64,000 nucleotides of DNA from Diplonema papillatum (lineage: Eukaryota > Euglenozoa > Diplonemea > Diplonemida > Diplonemidae): positions 372,001 to 436,000 of the forward strand of contig JAPJBO010000009.1 in the NCBI GenBank assembly GCA_030068145.1, in the 5' to 3' direction. A program made the position numbers and the translations under genes. The notes under the pieces are model-generated. The model was not told the DNA's origin. It saw only the letters and a list, made by a program, of their open reading frames with translations, and did no database searches. Shown in pieces: positions 52,700 through 62,000 of this stretch (the stretch's first letter is position 1; each line of letters opens with the position of its first letter).

Positions 52700-54349
52700 G
52701 GCGGGTCTGGATCAACCCAATCTGGATCAATAAAAGCTGGATCAATATGGCCAAAAAAACTGGATCAACTTTTTGATCCAGTTTTTATTGATCCAGTTTT
52801 TTGACCAGGAAAGTTGATCCAGTTTTTTTCAGGTGGGTATACCTGGATCAAACTTTGATCCAGTTTTTTCCTGGTGGGTATACCTGGATCAAAAAAAACT
52901 GGATCAATAAAAACTGGATCAAAAAAAACTGGATCAATATGGCCAAAAAAACTGGATCAAAAAAAACTGGATCAATGTCATCAAAAAAACTGGATCAAAA
53001 AAAGCTGGATCATTATGGTCAAAAAAAAACTGGATCAATTTTTTGATCCAGTTTGTGGTGTTGTGTGGGTGTATTGTGAGGTGGAGTGAGTGATGTGGGT
53101 GGGTTGAGTGAGGTGTGGGTGGTGTGGGTGTGGGTGAAAGTGGTGTGGGTGGGTGAGTGAGGTGGGTGTGAATGGGTGGTGTGGGTGTGGGGTGGGGTGG
53201 GTGAGGTGGGTTGAGTGGTGTGGGTGTGAATGGGTGGTGTGGGTGGGTGTGAGTGGGTGGGTGGGTTGAGTGAGGTGGTGTGAATGGGTGGTGTGGGTGT
53301 GGGGTGGGTGGGTGGGTGGTGTGGGTGTGAGTGAGGTGGGGTGTGTGAATGGGTGGTGTGGGTGGGTGTGAGTGGGTGGGTGGGTTGAGTGGTGTGGGTG
53401 TGAATGGGTGGTGTGGGTGGGTGTGAGTGGGTGGGTGGGTTGAGTGAGGTGGGTGTGAATGGGTGGTGTGGGTGTGGGGTGGGTGGGTGAGGTGGGTGGT
53501 GTGGGTGTGAGTGAGGTGGGGTGTGTGTGAATGGGTGGTGTGGGAGGGTGTGAGTGGGTGGGTGGGAATGGGTGGGTGTGAGTGGGTGGTGGGTTGAGTG
53601 AGGTGGGTGTGAATGGGTGGTGTGGGTGTGGGGTGGGGTGGGTGAGGTGGGTGGTGTGGGTGTGAGTGAGGTGGGTGGTGTGGGTGGGTGTGAGTGAGGT
53701 GGGTGTGAGTGGCTGGTGTGGGTAACATGCAGGGTCAAAACCTTGTGTCTTTTTAAAACGCTCCCGCGGGGCCGATGGACCCCAAAAAAAAAAGTTGGAG
53801 AAAAAAATTTCTGCTCAACTTCTGCAAAACTTACTGCAGAGTTTGTTCCAAACTTTTAAAATTCAAAAAACCCAATTTTTTTCCGGAAATTTTTTTTTTT
53901 GCCATTTCCAAAAAGACAGAAGGTTTTGACCCTGCATGGTAAGAGTGGGGTGGGTGTGAATGGGTGGTGTGGGTAGGATGGTGTGAGTGAGGTGGGTGCA
54001 AGTGAGGTGGGTGGGGTGGGTTGAGTGTGGTGCCAATACAGGTCAAACTGGATTTCTGTCTTGATCTTCCCTTTTGGAAGAGACACAGGCTAAACCAGGT
54101 TTCTGTCTTGAGGCCACACTTGCCAACACAGGTCAAACTGGATTTCTGTCTTGATCTTCCCTTGGGGAAGAGACACAGGCTAAACCAGGTTTCTGTCTTG
54201 AGGCACACCTTTCTGTTATTTTCTTACTCTTCCTTCAACCATTCTTCAATCTTCTGTCTCCTGCTCCCTTTCATTTCTGCTTTGAGTCCCACCAGCACAA
54301 CAGGACAGTTGAAGTGGACAGCACTTGATTGAATTGATTTGATTTGCCA
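52700..54349. repeat. Second copy of the left 1 kb of element A
   Basis: Starts with another full terminus, GGCGGGTCTGGATCAACCC, in direct orientation. It repeats in order the CTGGATCAA array, the GT-rich array (with a MITE inserted), the AGACACAGGCTAAACCAGG units and the block ending TTGATTTGCCA. The left original is 49532-50571. Confidence 0.9.
53726..53938 (-). mobile_element. MITE copy in the GT-rich array, duplication GTAA, empty site at ~50073
   Basis: 213 bp, GTAA on both sides. The left copy of the same block reads GCTGGTGTGGGTAAGAGTGG without the insertion. Confidence 0.95.
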
Positions 54350-54939
54350 AGTGACCCTTCTAACAACTTTTTGGTCCAGAAACTGACCAAAAAAGCTGAT
54401 CAAGTTTTTTTTGACACAGTTTTTTTTGATCCAGTTTTTTTTTGATCCAGTTTTTTTTTGACCCAGTTTTTTTTGATCCAGTTTTTTTTGATCCAGTTTT
54501 TTTTGATCCAGTTTTTCTTGATCCAGTTTTTTTTGATCCAGTTTTTTTTGATCCAGTTTTTCTTGATCCAGTTTTTTTTGATCCAGTTTTTTTTGATCCA
54601 GTTTTTTTTGATCCAGGTGTACCCACCTGAAAAAAACTGGATCAAAAAAGTTGATCCAGTTTTTATTGATCCAGTTTTTTTTGATCCAGGTGTACCCACC
54701 TGAAAAAAACTGGATCAAAGTTTGATCCAGTTTTTTGACCAGGAAAGTTGATCCAGTTTTTATTGATCCAGTTTTTTTTGATCCAGTTTTTTTTGATCCA
54801 GTTTTTATTGATCCAGATTGGGTTGATCCAGACCCGCCACAGCGGGGCTGCCGGTATCCGGTTGCTTCCGGAGCGGTAGTCCAAAAAAATGCTTCTTCAG
54901 CACACAGTGAACGCCAGTCTCACTGCGACCTTTTTTTTT

Positions 54940-55105
54940 TTTTACAAATATATGCGCGAAAAAACTGTTTTTTTTACAAATATATGCGCGAAAAAACTGT
55001 TTTTTTTTACGAATATATGCGCGAAAAAACTAAAATTTACAAATATATGCACCGCGCATATATTTGTAAATTTTAGTTTTTCGCGCATATCCTGGTATAT
55101 TACCC
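54940..55105. repeat. ACAAATATATGCGCG array with hairpin (F copy)
   Basis: Matches 44480-44665 in element B up to CCTGGTATATTACCC. Confidence 0.85.
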
Positions 55106-55477
55106 TTTTTTTTTGGCCCAAAATTTTTTCGGAAAATTTTCAGATTTTTTTTTTTGGCCCAAAATTTTTCGGAAATTTTTCAGATTTTTTTTTGGCCTGA
55201 AAATATTTCGGGAAAATTTGGTCACAATCCCAAAAAAGGTCGAGATAAGGGCGCAACCCCCAAAAAAGGTCGAGATAAGGGAACAAGCCAAAAACGGGCC
55301 AAAAAGGTAGAGATAAGGGCGCAGCTCAAAAAGGTAGAGATAAGGGCGTATCTCAAAAAGGTCGAGATAAGGGCGCAACCCAAAAACGGGCCAAAAAGGT
55401 CGAGATAAGGGCGCAACCCAGAAATGGGCAAAAAAGGTATCGATAAGGTCTCATGAGACGGTATCGGGACCGCCGCC
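55105..55477. repeat. Right subterminal zone of element F
   Basis: TTTTTTGGCCCAAAATTTTTCGG units (55105-55215), the inverted counterpart of 40145-40290. GGTCGAGATAAGGGCGCAAC units and the terminus follow. 55240-55477 is nearly the same as the remnant at 32040-32250. Confidence 0.85.
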
Positions 55478-55564
55478 ATCTAAGTTCCGCTGAACCACTT
55501 TTTTTTGGGTTCAGCGGCACTTAGACGTAGGCTACGGCTAAGTTCCACATGCCGGGGGGGTCAG

Positions 55565-55662
55565 CCGGCTGCACGGTGCACTAGTCAAGGACTTTTTTGA
55601 CTTTGACTAGTGGTTTTACTTGTCAAAACACCTTTTTCACTTTTACTAGTGCACCGTGTGAT
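55565..55662. mobile_element. Small foldback with CACGGTGCACTAGT ends
   Basis: CACGGTGCACTAGTCAA and TTTTACTAGTGCACCGTG form inverted ends around inner ACTAGT and CTTGTCAA half-repeats. A short GATG run (55664-55676) follows. Confidence 0.7.
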
Positions 55663-55683
55663 GGATGGATGGATGGCTCTTAA

Positions 55684-55895
55684 CATGCAGGGCCAAAACC
55701 TTGTGTCTTTTTAAAACGCTCCTGCGGGGCCGATGGAGCCCTAAAAATTTTTTTGGAAAAAAAAAAATTTGCTCAACTTCCTCAAAAATTACTGCAGAGT
55801 TTGTTCCAAACTTTTAAAATTCAAAAAACCCAATTTTTTTCCGGAAATTTTTTTTGTGCCATTTTCAAAAAGACACAAGGTTTTGACCCTGCATG
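55684..55895 (-). mobile_element. MITE copy, duplication TTAA
   Basis: 212 bp, TTAA at 55680-55683 and 55896-55899, immediately upstream of the retroelement ORF. Confidence 0.93.
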
Positions 55896-56401
55896 TTAAC
55901 AAGATGCCTGGGACTGCCGCAAGTCACGATCAGGTACGGAGGCGATCCGGTAAGTCTAGCCCGGGCGTTGCGAACACAAGAAGTGACACAATTCCTTTGA
56001 ATAAAGTGAAAATCGTGCACTCAATAACAAGACGAGCCCACAGCTCGAGGATACCAAAGACAGAAGACGAGCGGAAGGCTCCATTGCATGTGGCCTTGGT
56101 GAAACCTATGAAAGTTGAAAAGTTGCGCGCAAGGTTGCGTTTTTCAAAGAGAGTATGGTTTGATAAAGTCTGGAAAACGACGTTTTTTCCGTCTATCCCA
56201 CAAGAAGGGGAAGCGACCAGGGATTTTCCCCTTTAGTGAAAAAAAAAAATTCACTAAACCCCCCCCCTGCATATAATTTACATCCGCATATAATTTACAT
56301 ACCGTATATAATTTACATTTTACGCCAAACTCGCATATAATTTACATTTTTCTATAATTTACATACGGTTTTTTCATTTTTCCTGGGGACAAACAAGCCA
56401 T

Positions 56402-58361
56402 GCTCAAGTGTACCAGGCCCTTTTTTCTTCCGCTTCCTTGATTTTCTTTTCCAGTCTCTCCTTGTGGTCTTCCGTGTCAGCTGGGGGCGGGGCAACGAAG
56501 GTGAAACCGGGATCAATACCTCTGATACGTTTCAGGGTGCGTTGGGCCGTGGTATCATGCAGGGTCAAAACCTTGTGTCTTTTTGGAAATGGGCAAAATT
56601 TTATTTCCGGAAAAAAAATGGGTTTTTTGAATTTTAAAAGTTTGGAACAAACTCTGCAGTAATTTTTGAGGAAGTTGAGCAAATTCTTTTTTTTCCAAAA
56701 AAATTTTTAGGGCTCCATCGGCCCCGCAGGAGCGTTTTAAAAAGACACAAGGTTTTGACCCTGCATGGTATCCCAAGCGGTCAAAAGCCTGAGTCACTCC
56801 TGTTGTGGCATTAAGTGTGGCCTCAGCTACCAACTTTGCAAGCAGGCTTCTTTTTTGCTTGGCGGTGAGCTTCTTTTCGCTGTGTTCTTCAAACGCCTTT
56901 GCATGACGGGAGCGGTAAGACGCTGCAAAGAACACGTCTACCCATTGCAGCCAGCTCGTCATTCCTGCCGGTATGACTGCAACGGGTAGACGGCTGCTGA
57001 AAAAGGAGGTGAGAGAAGCAGAGGTGAGGTGGGACGTTGCGCAATCCAGGATTACCAATGTAGTCGCGCAACCTGCCTTTTCACACCATTTCTTCACGTG
57101 AGGCACGACGTGGTTTACCATTGTCTCGCTGTTCACCACGCCCTTCGGGGTCCAAATGACCTTGACCCGGGTGTCGTACTTCTCCTGCTTAATGGAGTCG
57201 CGGCGAGGTTGGCCCTTGAGCATGAGAATGGGTGGGACGTGGAATGGGGAAAAGTCAGGGCCACCTTTTTTTGTTGCTGCAAAGGCAAGGAGCGTTGCGG
57301 ACCTCTTGCTGGCATTGGCATCGTGGTTGACACGAACATCCTTGTCGCCAATGGCGGCGACGGTTTTGATTTTCCCCATGCTACCCGAAAGGGAGCACGG
57401 GACTTCGTCCATGTTGAGGACACCGTCGACATGGGGGAGAACGTGGTGGAGGTGTGTGTGGAACACCTGTGCTTTCGCACAGATGTCATCCCGCGTAAAG
57501 GGGGTCTGCTTCTGCACCACTTTGACTCGAAAGCGGTTCCTGCTCAGGAAGTTTCGCAGGTACGTTGTGGAGACACTCCTCACGTTCCTGCAGAGGGCAG
57601 ACACCTCATCGTCCTGGAGGAGAGCCTCCGCTTGCGTCTTCAACGTCTGCAGTGTCACTTTCCGATTGTCTTTGCGCTTCTCTACGACAAACACCTTCAG
57701 GCATGCCTCAACAAGCGGGAAGAGCGTCTTCCTGTGCCTCATTCTGCGCTTCACGCGTAGAGAGCCGCTACCCCTGGACGATGTCACAGCCTTCCGGAAG
57801 CTTTCAACCTGGCTGCGGTTGTGGATGGTTGTGGCACCGTTGTCCACGTTTTCCTTTGCCCAACTCCGCAGCGAGCTCATCACCTCACGACTCTGCGAAT
57901 TCGGGTTCTTCCTTGTTGCCTCTGGCTTTGCCGCCTCCCTCTCCGCCACTGCGACCACCAGTTCGTCGAACTTCCGGACAATCTTGCCCTTGGACTCGAG
58001 GCATGTTGTTCTCCTGTTCGCCCTCTTAGCAACCCCACGTTCCAGCTTCACCTTCTTTGCAGCAGGCGGTGCACCACCCTCTTCCTCCGGGTCCCCATCA
58101 CCAGAGTCGCTCTCCTCAGCTTTATTCCCATCTTCGTCTTCCTTGCCTTCACCTTCCTCGTCTGTGCCGTTGTCGTCTCCGCCGGCGAACGAAGCCACGT
58201 CACCGTCGGAGCCCCCGTCTGTGCTTACAGCCCCGGCATCGTCTTCAAGCTCGGAGAACTCGCTTCCACTTTCGGACCCGACAACAACGAACTCGCTTGC
58301 CTCATTCTGGAGACGCAGCTCCTCCAAGGCTGCTGTCTGCAGTGCCTTTAGTTCAGCCATC
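56402..58361 (-). CDS. Pogo/Tigger-like DDE transposase of element H (3' end broken by a MITE)
   Basis: Start Met at 58361 (MAELKALQTAALEEL). An acidic N-terminal third (Glu/Asp runs) is followed by a basic segment with helix-turn-helix character, then a DDE_1-type core. First Asp is in VLNMDEVPC (codon 57407-57409), second in VILDCATSHLT (57045-57047), third in IPAGMTSWLQWVDVFF (56936-56938). The IPxGxT..LQ..DV wording is typical of Tigger/pogo enzymes, though LQPLD reads LQWVD here. The frame enters the MITE at 56767 after FDRLGY. Beyond it, 56555-56402 encodes a coiled Lys/Glu-rich end in a different frame. The catalytic core is complete; the C-terminus is not. Confidence 0.85.
56556..56767 (+). 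mobile_element. MITE copy in the H transposase, duplication GTAT
   Basis: 212 bp, GTAT at 56552-56555 and 56768-56771, truncating the transposase after its catalytic core. Confidence 0.93.
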
Positions 58362-58438
58362 CCCGCCCCTTTGTGCGGTGTTCTAGCCCTGTAAGGGGTC
58401 TGTGTAAGCGCCTCGTAATGTAAATTATCATGCAGGGT

Positions 58439-58640
58439 CAGAACCTTGTGTCTTTTTGGAAATGGCCAAAATAAAATTTCCGGAAAAAAAATGGGTTTTT
58501 TGAATTTTAAAAGTTTGGAACAAACTCTGCAGTAATTTTTGAGGAAGTTGAGCAAATTTTTTTTTTTCCAAAAAAAATTTTTGGGCTCCATCGGCCCCGC
58601 GGGAGCGTTTTAAAAAGACACAAGGTTTTGACCCTGCATG
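58439..58640 (+). mobile_element. MITE copy upstream of the H transposase, duplication TTAT
   Basis: 202 bp, TTAT at 58435-58438 and 58641-58644, lying in the 5' flank of the transposase gene. Confidence 0.93.
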
Positions 58641-59274
58641 TTATATACACCACGAAGTGAATCTCGCGTATTATTTACATAGGGGCCCAAACTCGTGTAT
58701 AATTTACATACCGTATATAATTTTACATTTTTTGGACCCCAAAAATGTAAATTATATGCGAGAGGGGGGTTTAAAAAAAAAAAATTCCCAAAATGGGCTT
58801 GGTGAAAAAACTTTTTTCACTAAAGGGATTTTGCGTTGCTGGGTGTAGGTGGTCAGGGCGCGGGTTGTGGTGGACAGTGTGGGTGGGCGTGTGGTGGTGA
58901 AGTGGGTGCGTGTTGTGTGTGGTCAGGGTGTGGTTTAAGCGGCCCAACAACAGGTCTGTATGATGCGGACCGTATCCAAGGCGGAAATCGAGTACCCTTT
59001 ACAGTGATAGAGGAAAAGCCAACAGGGTTGAGACAGCGCTTTATCCTGTGGACAAAACAAGCGAACGAGCTAGCAGAGCAAGCGGGATACAAGGCTGAAG
59101 TACCCTTAGGACATGTGTCGAGCTACCTGTCGGCAGTGTTGAATGAGTGCGGAAGTGCACGGGATTTCCGGACGGGGTTCTATGCGATAGAAATTCCCGC
59201 GGAGTCACGGCATTTGTTCAGGTTTGTGACAGATGCTGGAGAGTGGTTCGAGCTGACTCGACTGCCCATGGGGC

Positions 59275-59490
59275 TCGACCTAAAACACAAACTCGACTTA
59301 AAACACAGACCAAACTCGACTTAAAACACAAACTCGACTTCAAACACAGTCAAACTCGACTTAAAACACAAACTCGACTTGTAGCCCAGGCCAAACTCGA
59401 CTTAAAACACAAACTCGACTTGTAGCACGGGCCAAACTCGACTTAAAACACAAACTCGACTTAAAACCCAAACTCGACTTAAAGTAAGTC
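59275..59490. repeat. CTCGACTTAAAACACAAA minisatellite
   Basis: About ten units of ~18 bp with longer variants carrying GGCCAAA. It replaces the end of the reverse-transcriptase frame. Confidence 0.93.
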
Positions 59491-59580
59491 GACACCCGCC
59501 CACATGTGGATCCACATGTAAATCCACACGTGGGTTTTTTTTTCTCCACATGTGCTTCCACATGTGGACCCACATGCAGG
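59490..59580. repeat. CCACATGTGG palindrome cluster
   Basis: Several overlapping copies of CCACATGTGGATCCACATGT and CCACACGTGGG. The palindromic CACATGTG words could fold into hairpins. 59581-60460 shows no recognised gene. Confidence 0.75.
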
Positions 59581-60463
59581 GAAGTCCAGCGTTGAACAGG
59601 GGCCCAGGAAGGGCCCACCGGCGACCCAGTCGGTCGGACAGGGGCCCGCTCGACCGAAAGGAGAAGACTCAGGTGACTCCAGTGGTGGCGTGTCAGCTAA
59701 GCCGACCATCGAATCGAAGGGGGTTCATTGTGATTTCGCATCGCCCCTGCTGGATCACGACGCCGTTACGGGATACATGTCGGCGTCCAACTCATGGGGG
59801 ACCAAGGTAGGCACTCTCACACCCCTCAAACACAGGGCAAACCACCAACACAACGAGACGTTCTATCAACTCGTCGAGTGTACGATGCTGCCCCATGTCT
59901 TGTTGCACTAGGGAGTCGTTCGCAATGAGTACCGCACTATAGAGTCCATCCCGATCCTAAAGCTGCATATAATTGCCTGAAACTGCATTCTTCGGTATAA
60001 TCTGAAAAAGACACACACAACACACCGAGATGCGGAGGACGTGAGTAGCCGGGAAGAGCCGGCGGGGTGCAATCGCTGTGCGACCCAGTGGCCGAGAGCC
60101 GAGTCCAAGTTCATCAGAATGAGATTCAGAATCAGGGGCCCGAGTCGGAGCAGTGCTGTCGGATGAGGTGATGTTGCTTCGCTTTTGGACTCCTTCTTCG
60201 ACTTCGCACAGTCGGTCTGCCCTTGGTGCTCGTCTTGCGCTCATTCTGCGCAGTTCGTCTCTCCTGCCTAACTTCGTGCTTCCATTGGGCCTGCTTGCGC
60301 TCCCATCCCGACGGTGAGAATGAAAACTGCCATTCGGTGTTGCAGCTTTGCGGAGCCCAGCCTGCGGTACGGCTCACACCTTGTCGCCGGCCTTCTTCGC
60401 CGTCTGCTCGCGGCGGCTTCGTAGGCGCGCATCACCACTTCAAGCCAAATGGTGGCTCGCCAT

Positions 60464-60633
60464 TTATGGCTTTTTGTTGAGATCGGCCATGTTCCCGCCT
60501 CGGAGAGACGTCAGGTTGACGTGCATCTCAAGTGCCGGGTGAATCGGCGTCTGCACAATACTCGTCAGCCTCATCGCGCTCTTCATCGCGTACGACTTCG
60601 CGGTTGCCGAGTCCCGATACTCGGCCGTCGCCT
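60464..60633 (-). CDS. Possible terminal exon, function unknown
   Basis: A 170-base frame reads TAEYRDSATAKSYAMKSAMR then LTSIVQTPIHPALEMHVNLT and ends NMADLNKKP with TAA at 60464-60466. Residue composition looks like a real, non-repetitive protein. A CAG acceptor at 60634-60636 fits the frame, but its upstream tract is purine-rich. No family recognised and no upstream exon found. Confidence 0.35.
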
Positions 60634-61145
60634 CTGAACCTCATCCACCACCCGCTGCCCTTCCTCTTGTCCCCTCTTCCGCTTCCCGTGTCACCACACC
60701 CCCCCTGTTTGACCGCACCTCACCCAATGCAGAGACACCCGCGACCACGGTACCAGGGAAAGCCTGCTACACGGGAGCCAAGCTTCACGTGTTCGGTGGT
60801 ACTGCCAGGGTCAAGTGGCTACCGTTTCCCAAACTAACAAACTAAAGCATCAAGGCTTGGCACACCTTGGGGCTTGGCGCTCAAGCCACAGAAGTCATCG
60901 TCGCAAGGTCACACCACGATCTGCCAAAGCCGCTCGGAAAAGTCTTGCTTTCGGTCGGCCGAGGAGTGCCACCAACGACCAAGGCCGCCAAGTGTTGCAC
61001 AGCCATTGCAAGTCCGTAGTGGCGCTATTTTTTAGCCTGCCGCACGTAGGGAAAGGTTTTTTTCCCCCCGAACTTTACGCGTCCACATGTGGACCACACG
61101 TATTTTCTCTGAGACCGAAAACGGAGCGTAAGCCCTGTTTGACCC

Positions 61146-61480
61146 TGCATGATATACGTTCCCTCACTGGTCAAAGTGGGAGAAATTGGGGAAAACCCCA
61201 CTGCAGTGAGTTTTTGTTTTTCGGGTTGAGGGGGCCTTGTAGAGGTGGGAGTCTAAAGTCCCCAAAGTCTAAAGTAGGACTTTAGACTTTGGCCTAAGCA
61301 ATCCCGGGTTCAAATCTCAAAGTCTAAAGTAGCCAGGGTCTCCGCGCCGCTCCGGACTCCCTCGGGACAGCCTTTTTTCCAGCCTCGAGGCCTTTCCCAC
61401 CCCCTCGGGACCTCAACAAGGCCCGTTGACACCGTAAACAAAAACTCACACCCAGTGAGTTTTCACCAATTTTCCCCACT
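61146..61480. mobile_element. Second copy of the foldback element, interrupted
   Basis: Left arm CCTCACTGGTCAAAGTGGGA to CTTGTAGAGGT (61156-61248) and right arm 61344-61480 match the foldback at 33125-33425. Between them are TCTAAAGT / ACTTTAGA words like those at the ends of element B. A 17-base MITE end (TTTGACCCTGCATG) precedes it at 61138. Confidence 0.8.
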
Positions 61481-61483
61481 CAC

Positions 61484-62000
61484 ATGCCCGCTGAAGGGAC
61501 TGAAGGGACTGACACGTTTGATGCTCGATGAAGAGACTTACACAAGCGATGCTCGCTGGAGGGACTTTCACGGAACGATGCCTGCTGAAGGGACTGACGT
61601 GTTTTGATGCTCGATGAAGAGACTTCCACAAGCAATTCCCGCTGAAGGGACTTTTACACGGAACAATGCCGCTGAAGGGACTTACACGTTTGATGCTCGA
61701 TGAAGAGACTTACACAAGCGATGTCCGCTGAAGGGACTGACGCGTTTGATGCTCGATGCAGAGACTTACACAAGCAATGCCCGCTGAAGGGACTTACACG
61801 GAACGATGCCCGCTGAAGGGACTTACACAGTTGAAGCTCGATGAAGAGACTTACACAAGCGATGCCCGCTGAAGGGACTTACACGGAACGATGCCCGCTG
61901 AAGGGAATGACACGTTGGATGCTCGATGAAGAGACTTACACAGTTGAAGCTTGATGAAGAGACTTACACAAGCGATGTCCGCTGAAGGGACTGACGCGTC
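61484..62000. repeat. ~28-30-bp minisatellite (GCTGAAGGGACTTACACG)
   Basis: Two alternating unit types, GATGCCCGCTGAAGGGACTT and GATGCTCGATGAAGAGACTT, each followed by ACACG/ACACAAGC. Confidence 0.93.

Larger units (their letters stand above)
49532..54838. mobile_element. Element A: 5.3-kb Merlin-like transposon, duplication ACAGCGGG
   Basis: Perfect inverted ends of at least 46 bases, beginning GGCGGGTCTGGATCAACCC. The 8-bp ACAGCGGG lies at 49524-49531 and 54839-54846. Contents in order: CTGGATCAA array, GTGTGGGTG array, ~105-bp AGACACAGGCTAAACCAGG units, transposase gene, a second copy of all the left-hand blocks (52700-54349), and an inverted TTGATCCAG array. Duplications of 8-9 bp and GG-starting ends are what Merlin elements make, which agrees with the encoded transposase. 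Confidence 0.9.
36915..55477. mobile_element. Element F: 18.6-kb transposon containing nested elements
   Basis: Left end GGCGGCGGTCCCGATA at 36915; right end is its reverse complement, TATCGGGACCGCCGCC, ending at 55477. Both are followed inward by CGTC(G/T)CATGAGA and CCCATTTCTGGGTTGCG-type sequence (left end after removing one MITE). The 8-bp duplication ATCTAAGT flanks the two ends (36907-36914 and 55478-55485). The undisturbed version of the target, ATCTAAGTTCCGCTGAACC, is present in the neighbouring hairpin at about 36848. Most of its length consists of later insertions (A, B with D, a Crypton-like element, many MITEs). No transposase gene clearly belonging to F itself is recognised. Confidence 0.82.
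56228..58827. mobile_element. Element H: 2.6-kb pogo-like DNA transposon, apparent duplication ATTTT
   Basis: Ends CCCCTTTAGTGAAAAAA and TTTTTTCACTAAAGGG. Flanking bases are ATTTT on both sides (56223-56227, 58828-58832). Subterminal ATATAATTTACAT words lie at both ends (56268-56375, 58660-58760, and near 58425). It carries a minus-strand transposase and two MITEs. A 5-bp duplication is unusual, since pogo elements duplicate TA. Confidence 0.72.
55904..59275 (+). pseudogene. Reverse-transcriptase ORF interrupted by DDE element H
   Basis: The first part (ATG at 55904, MPGTAASHDQVRRRSGKSSP) runs open to 56227, where element H begins. Directly after H (58828) the same frame continues without a stop through a Gly-rich stretch to RIQGGNRVPFTVIEEKP, then motif A ARDFRTGFYAIEIP, FRFVTDAGEWFELT and motif B RLPMG at about 59270. 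There it dissolves into a CTCGACTTAAAACACAAA minisatellite. Motif C and everything downstream are lost. The palm style resembles that of LTR or DIRS-like elements. The clade is not assigned. Confidence 0.7.

Noticed and set aside
52934..53738. Pro/Thr/His-rich minus-strand ORFs of over 200 codons
   Set aside because: They translate the GTGTGGGTG low-complexity array of element A.
49532..54838. Element A as an LTR retrotransposon because of its 1-kb direct repeats
   Set aside because: The direct repeats begin with the transposon terminus, the outer ends are inverted, the target duplication is 8 bp and the gene is a cut-and-paste transposase.
57029..58394. Plus-strand ORFs of up to 412 codons
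   Set aside because: Shadows of the minus-strand pogo-like transposase, which has the full catalytic triad.
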